Assembly (NCBI RefSeq): GCF_025147485.1 | Contig: NZ_CP102263.1 | Location: 2,617,501 to 2,681,500 of the forward strand | Length of the DNA: 64,000 nucleotides | Origin: Bacteroides uniformis | Lineage (GTDB): Bacteria; Bacteroidota; Bacteroidia; Bacteroidales; Bacteroidaceae | Reading direction: 5' to 3' | Shown: in pieces, positions 62,227 through 64,000 of the stretch | Layout of the letters: each line of letters begins with the position of its first letter | How positions within the stretch are numbered: the stretch's first letter is position 1 | The notes under the pieces: model-generated | Databases searched by the model: none | Seen by the model: the letters and a program-made list of their open reading frames with translations, nothing else | Told to the model about the DNA's origin: nothing | Position numbers and translations under genes: made by a program

Positions 62227-64000
62227 ATGAACTGGAGATTTTGGAAGAAAATATGTGCAAATAATTCGATGGAGGATGATAAACAAGTATCATTAACTCC
62301 TGCTCTGCTTAATCGTGATAGTGAAAGTGATAAGAAGCAGTATAGGAGTGTTTTGAATCTTGCACGAAAACTAGAAGAGAAAGACATATTGAACATTGCT
62401 CTTACTGGTCCTTATGGATCCGGTAAGAGTTCCATTCTTCGCTCTTTGATGAAAGACTATCGTAAATACAAATATCTTTCAATATCTCTTGCTACTCTAA
62501 AGTCACCATTAGATGATAAAAAGAATAAAATAGATATTGATACGATGAATAATCGTATTGAATACAGCATTCTTCAACAACTTATTTATAAAGAAAAACA
62601 AGAGACGCTTTATAACTCCAGATTAAAAAGGATTTATCATAAATCAACTTGGGCTCAATATGCTTTATCTTTTGCAATAATATTTTATATTGTTGCCTTA
62701 ATTATTGTATTTGAACCATCATTTTTGGAGGTGGATTGGATTTGCAATCGCTTAAGTAATCCAGTATTAAATAAATGGTCTGATATTTTTGCTCTATCAT
62801 ATATATTTGTTGCAACAATAATATTCGTTCAAAAGACTGTCAAATCATTGAGTAATAGTAAACTGAATAAGTTAAATCTAAAGAATGGAGAGATTGAATT
62901 AAAAGAAAACAAAGAAGATACATCCGTTTTCAATAAGCACATGGATGAGATTGTCTATTTCTTTGAGGTTACTGATTATAATGTTGTGATTATAGAAGAT
63001 TTAGATAGATTTGATAATACGGATATTTTTCTTAAGTTAAGAGAGGTAAATCAACTCTTGAATCAGTCAAACTCTGTGGGGCGTAAAGTTACGTTCATTT
63101 ATGCGGTTAAAGATGATATGTTTTTTGATGAAGAACGTACTAAATTCTTTGATTATATCACAACTGTAATCCCAATAATCAATTCTTCAAACTCGGCAGA
63201 CAAACTGAAAGAGGAACTAGAGATAAAAGGCTATTCAGATCTTAATGTCGAGGTAATAGACAGTTTGGCTTTTTTCATTGACGATATGAGATTACTGAAG
63301 AATATTGTCAATGAATATGCCCAATATAGAGAAAAACTTGATGAGAAACTTGATCAAAACAAACTTCTTGCAATGATTGTATATAAAAACTACCATCCAA
63401 AAGATTTTGCTGATCTGCATAAAGGAAAGGGTGTTTTGTATGATTGTTTGCATAAGAAAAGTGAATTATTGGTTGAGCGCAATAGACAGATTGACGAGCG
63501 TATTAATGGAATAACTAAAAAACTTCAATCTTTAGAAGCGACACATGCCATACAAGAAAAAGAATTAAGGCTGATTTATATTGAAGGGTATCGTAGAAAA
63601 TTATCAAAACAAAATGAAAATAATGCCTTTTTGTTTTTTGTCGAAAACAATTTTATACCTCTTGAAGATATCGCAGAAAATGAAACGTTATTTAATTCCT
63701 TTATATCGCAATCCTCATTTCGATATCAATGTTTTAAGAGGCATCAAACTAACACATATTATGGTGTTAGATATTATTATGATACATCTGAAGATAGTTG
63801 CAATATTCAATTCAGTCAAATAGAGAAAATAGTTAATTCTACCTTTACCTACCATGAGCGATTAGAAGCCTTGCGAGAAGGGGAAAAAAGATATCGTGAA
63901 CAAATCAAGATACTAGAATTATCTCGTAATAATCATTATGCTACTCCAATACAAGAACTGTTGCTGGATGTTGATATGCAGACGCATAAAATTTTTAGTG
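62227..64000 (+). CDS. YobI-type P-loop NTPase (3' end outside window)
   Basis: At least 591 residues, open to the right edge. The N-terminus is MNWRFWKKICANNSMEDDKQ; Walker A is NIALTGPYGSGKSSILRSL (about residues 60-75). Two hydrophobic helices (about 145-165 and 195-215) interrupt the ATPase, as in KAP-family membrane NTPases. Walker B-like VVIIEDLDRFD follows, then FIYAVKDDMFF. A long charged coiled coil begins near residue 415 (ERNRQIDERINGITKKLQSL). B. subtilis YobI and KAP proteins are predicted defence ATPases; the effector part, if any, is beyond the window. Confidence 0.85.
   Translation, partial: MNWRFWKKICANNSMEDDKQVSLTPALLNRDSESDKKQYRSVLNLARKLEEKDILNIALTGPYGSGKSSILRSLMKDYRKYKYLSISLATLKSPLDDKKNKIDIDTMNNRIEYSILQQLIYKEKQETLYNSRLKRIYHKSTWAQYALSFAIIFYIVALIIVFEPSFLEVDWICNRLSNPVLNKWSDIFALSYIFVATIIFVQKTVKSLSNSKLNKLNLKNGEIELKENKEDTSVFNKHMDEIVYFFEVTDYNVVIIEDLDRFDNTDIFLKLREVNQLLNQSNSVGRKVTFIYAVKDDMFFDEERTKFFDYITTVIPIINSSNSADKLKEELEIKGYSDLNVEVIDSLAFFIDDMRLLKNIVNEYAQYREKLDEKLDQNKLLAMIVYKNYHPKDFADLHKGKGVLYDCLHKKSELLVERNRQIDERINGITKKLQSLEATHAIQEKELRLIYIEGYRRKLSKQNENNAFLFFVENNFIPLEDIAENETLFNSFISQSSFRYQCFKRHQTNTYYGVRYYYDTSEDSCNIQFSQIEKIVNSTFTYHERLEALREGEKRYREQIKILELSRNNHYATPIQELLLDVDMQTHKIFS

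Overview
The window looks like a Bacteroides (Bacteroidales) chromosome segment. The supporting signs are Bacteroides-type promoters (-33 TTTG / -7 TAnnTTTG), many SPII lipoproteins with short KKxx signal peptides, Bacteroidales-restricted families (DUF4251, DUF6078, PepSY-like), a hybrid AraC-type regulator and Bacteroides-style mobile DNA. No rRNA, tRNA or CRISPR array was recognised.

Bases 1-39,300 are core chromosome with short gaps. They hold a radical-SAM/partner DNA-repair pair (left gene cut by the window edge), envelope and stress genes (MgtC, lytic transglycosylase, YjbQ, two SDRs), a soluble PAS histidine kinase, a DNA-repair pair (MGMT family and endonuclease IV), a long RluA-type pseudouridine synthase, a second histidine kinase broken by one extra A, and a compact clpS-clpA-aat operon that encodes an N-degron pathway. 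Further right are NlpE-like and CNNM/CBS proteins, an S41 protease, metY, mnmA, a LuxR-type response regulator, NhaC and MFS transporters, and a hybrid regulator whose kinase half has lost its histidine. At 21.4-24.6 kb there is a small accessory pocket: a 48-aa lipoprotein, a one-TM peptide overlapping a 366-aa helical protein that shares a 17-residue motif with it, a YhcG-type nuclease, and an array of 22-23 bp direct repeats.

Bases 39,300-49,100 are visibly AT-rich, accessory and loosely packed. An AbiEi/AbiEii-type toxin-antitoxin pair has a palindromic operator over its promoter and lies between two related noncoding modules. It is followed by plasmid/ICE-type maintenance genes: ssb, small conserved proteins, ParA and a small basic partner. 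Three clusters of 24-bp-phased degenerate repeats surround parA and look like a centromere. No relaxase, integrase or replication gene is visible here, so this is part of a larger element or a remnant.

Bases 49,100-64,000 form a one-directional defence island: an XRE regulator, a DUF234 ATPase, then a type I restriction-modification operon with two hsdM genes, an hsdS, a tyrosine recombinase, a second two-module hsdS and hsdR. A DUF262/HNH protein of GmrSD type and a YobI-type P-loop ATPase follow; the ATPase is cut by the right edge. Three in-frame 19-bp direct repeats mark the joints of the specificity modules and imply module shuffling.
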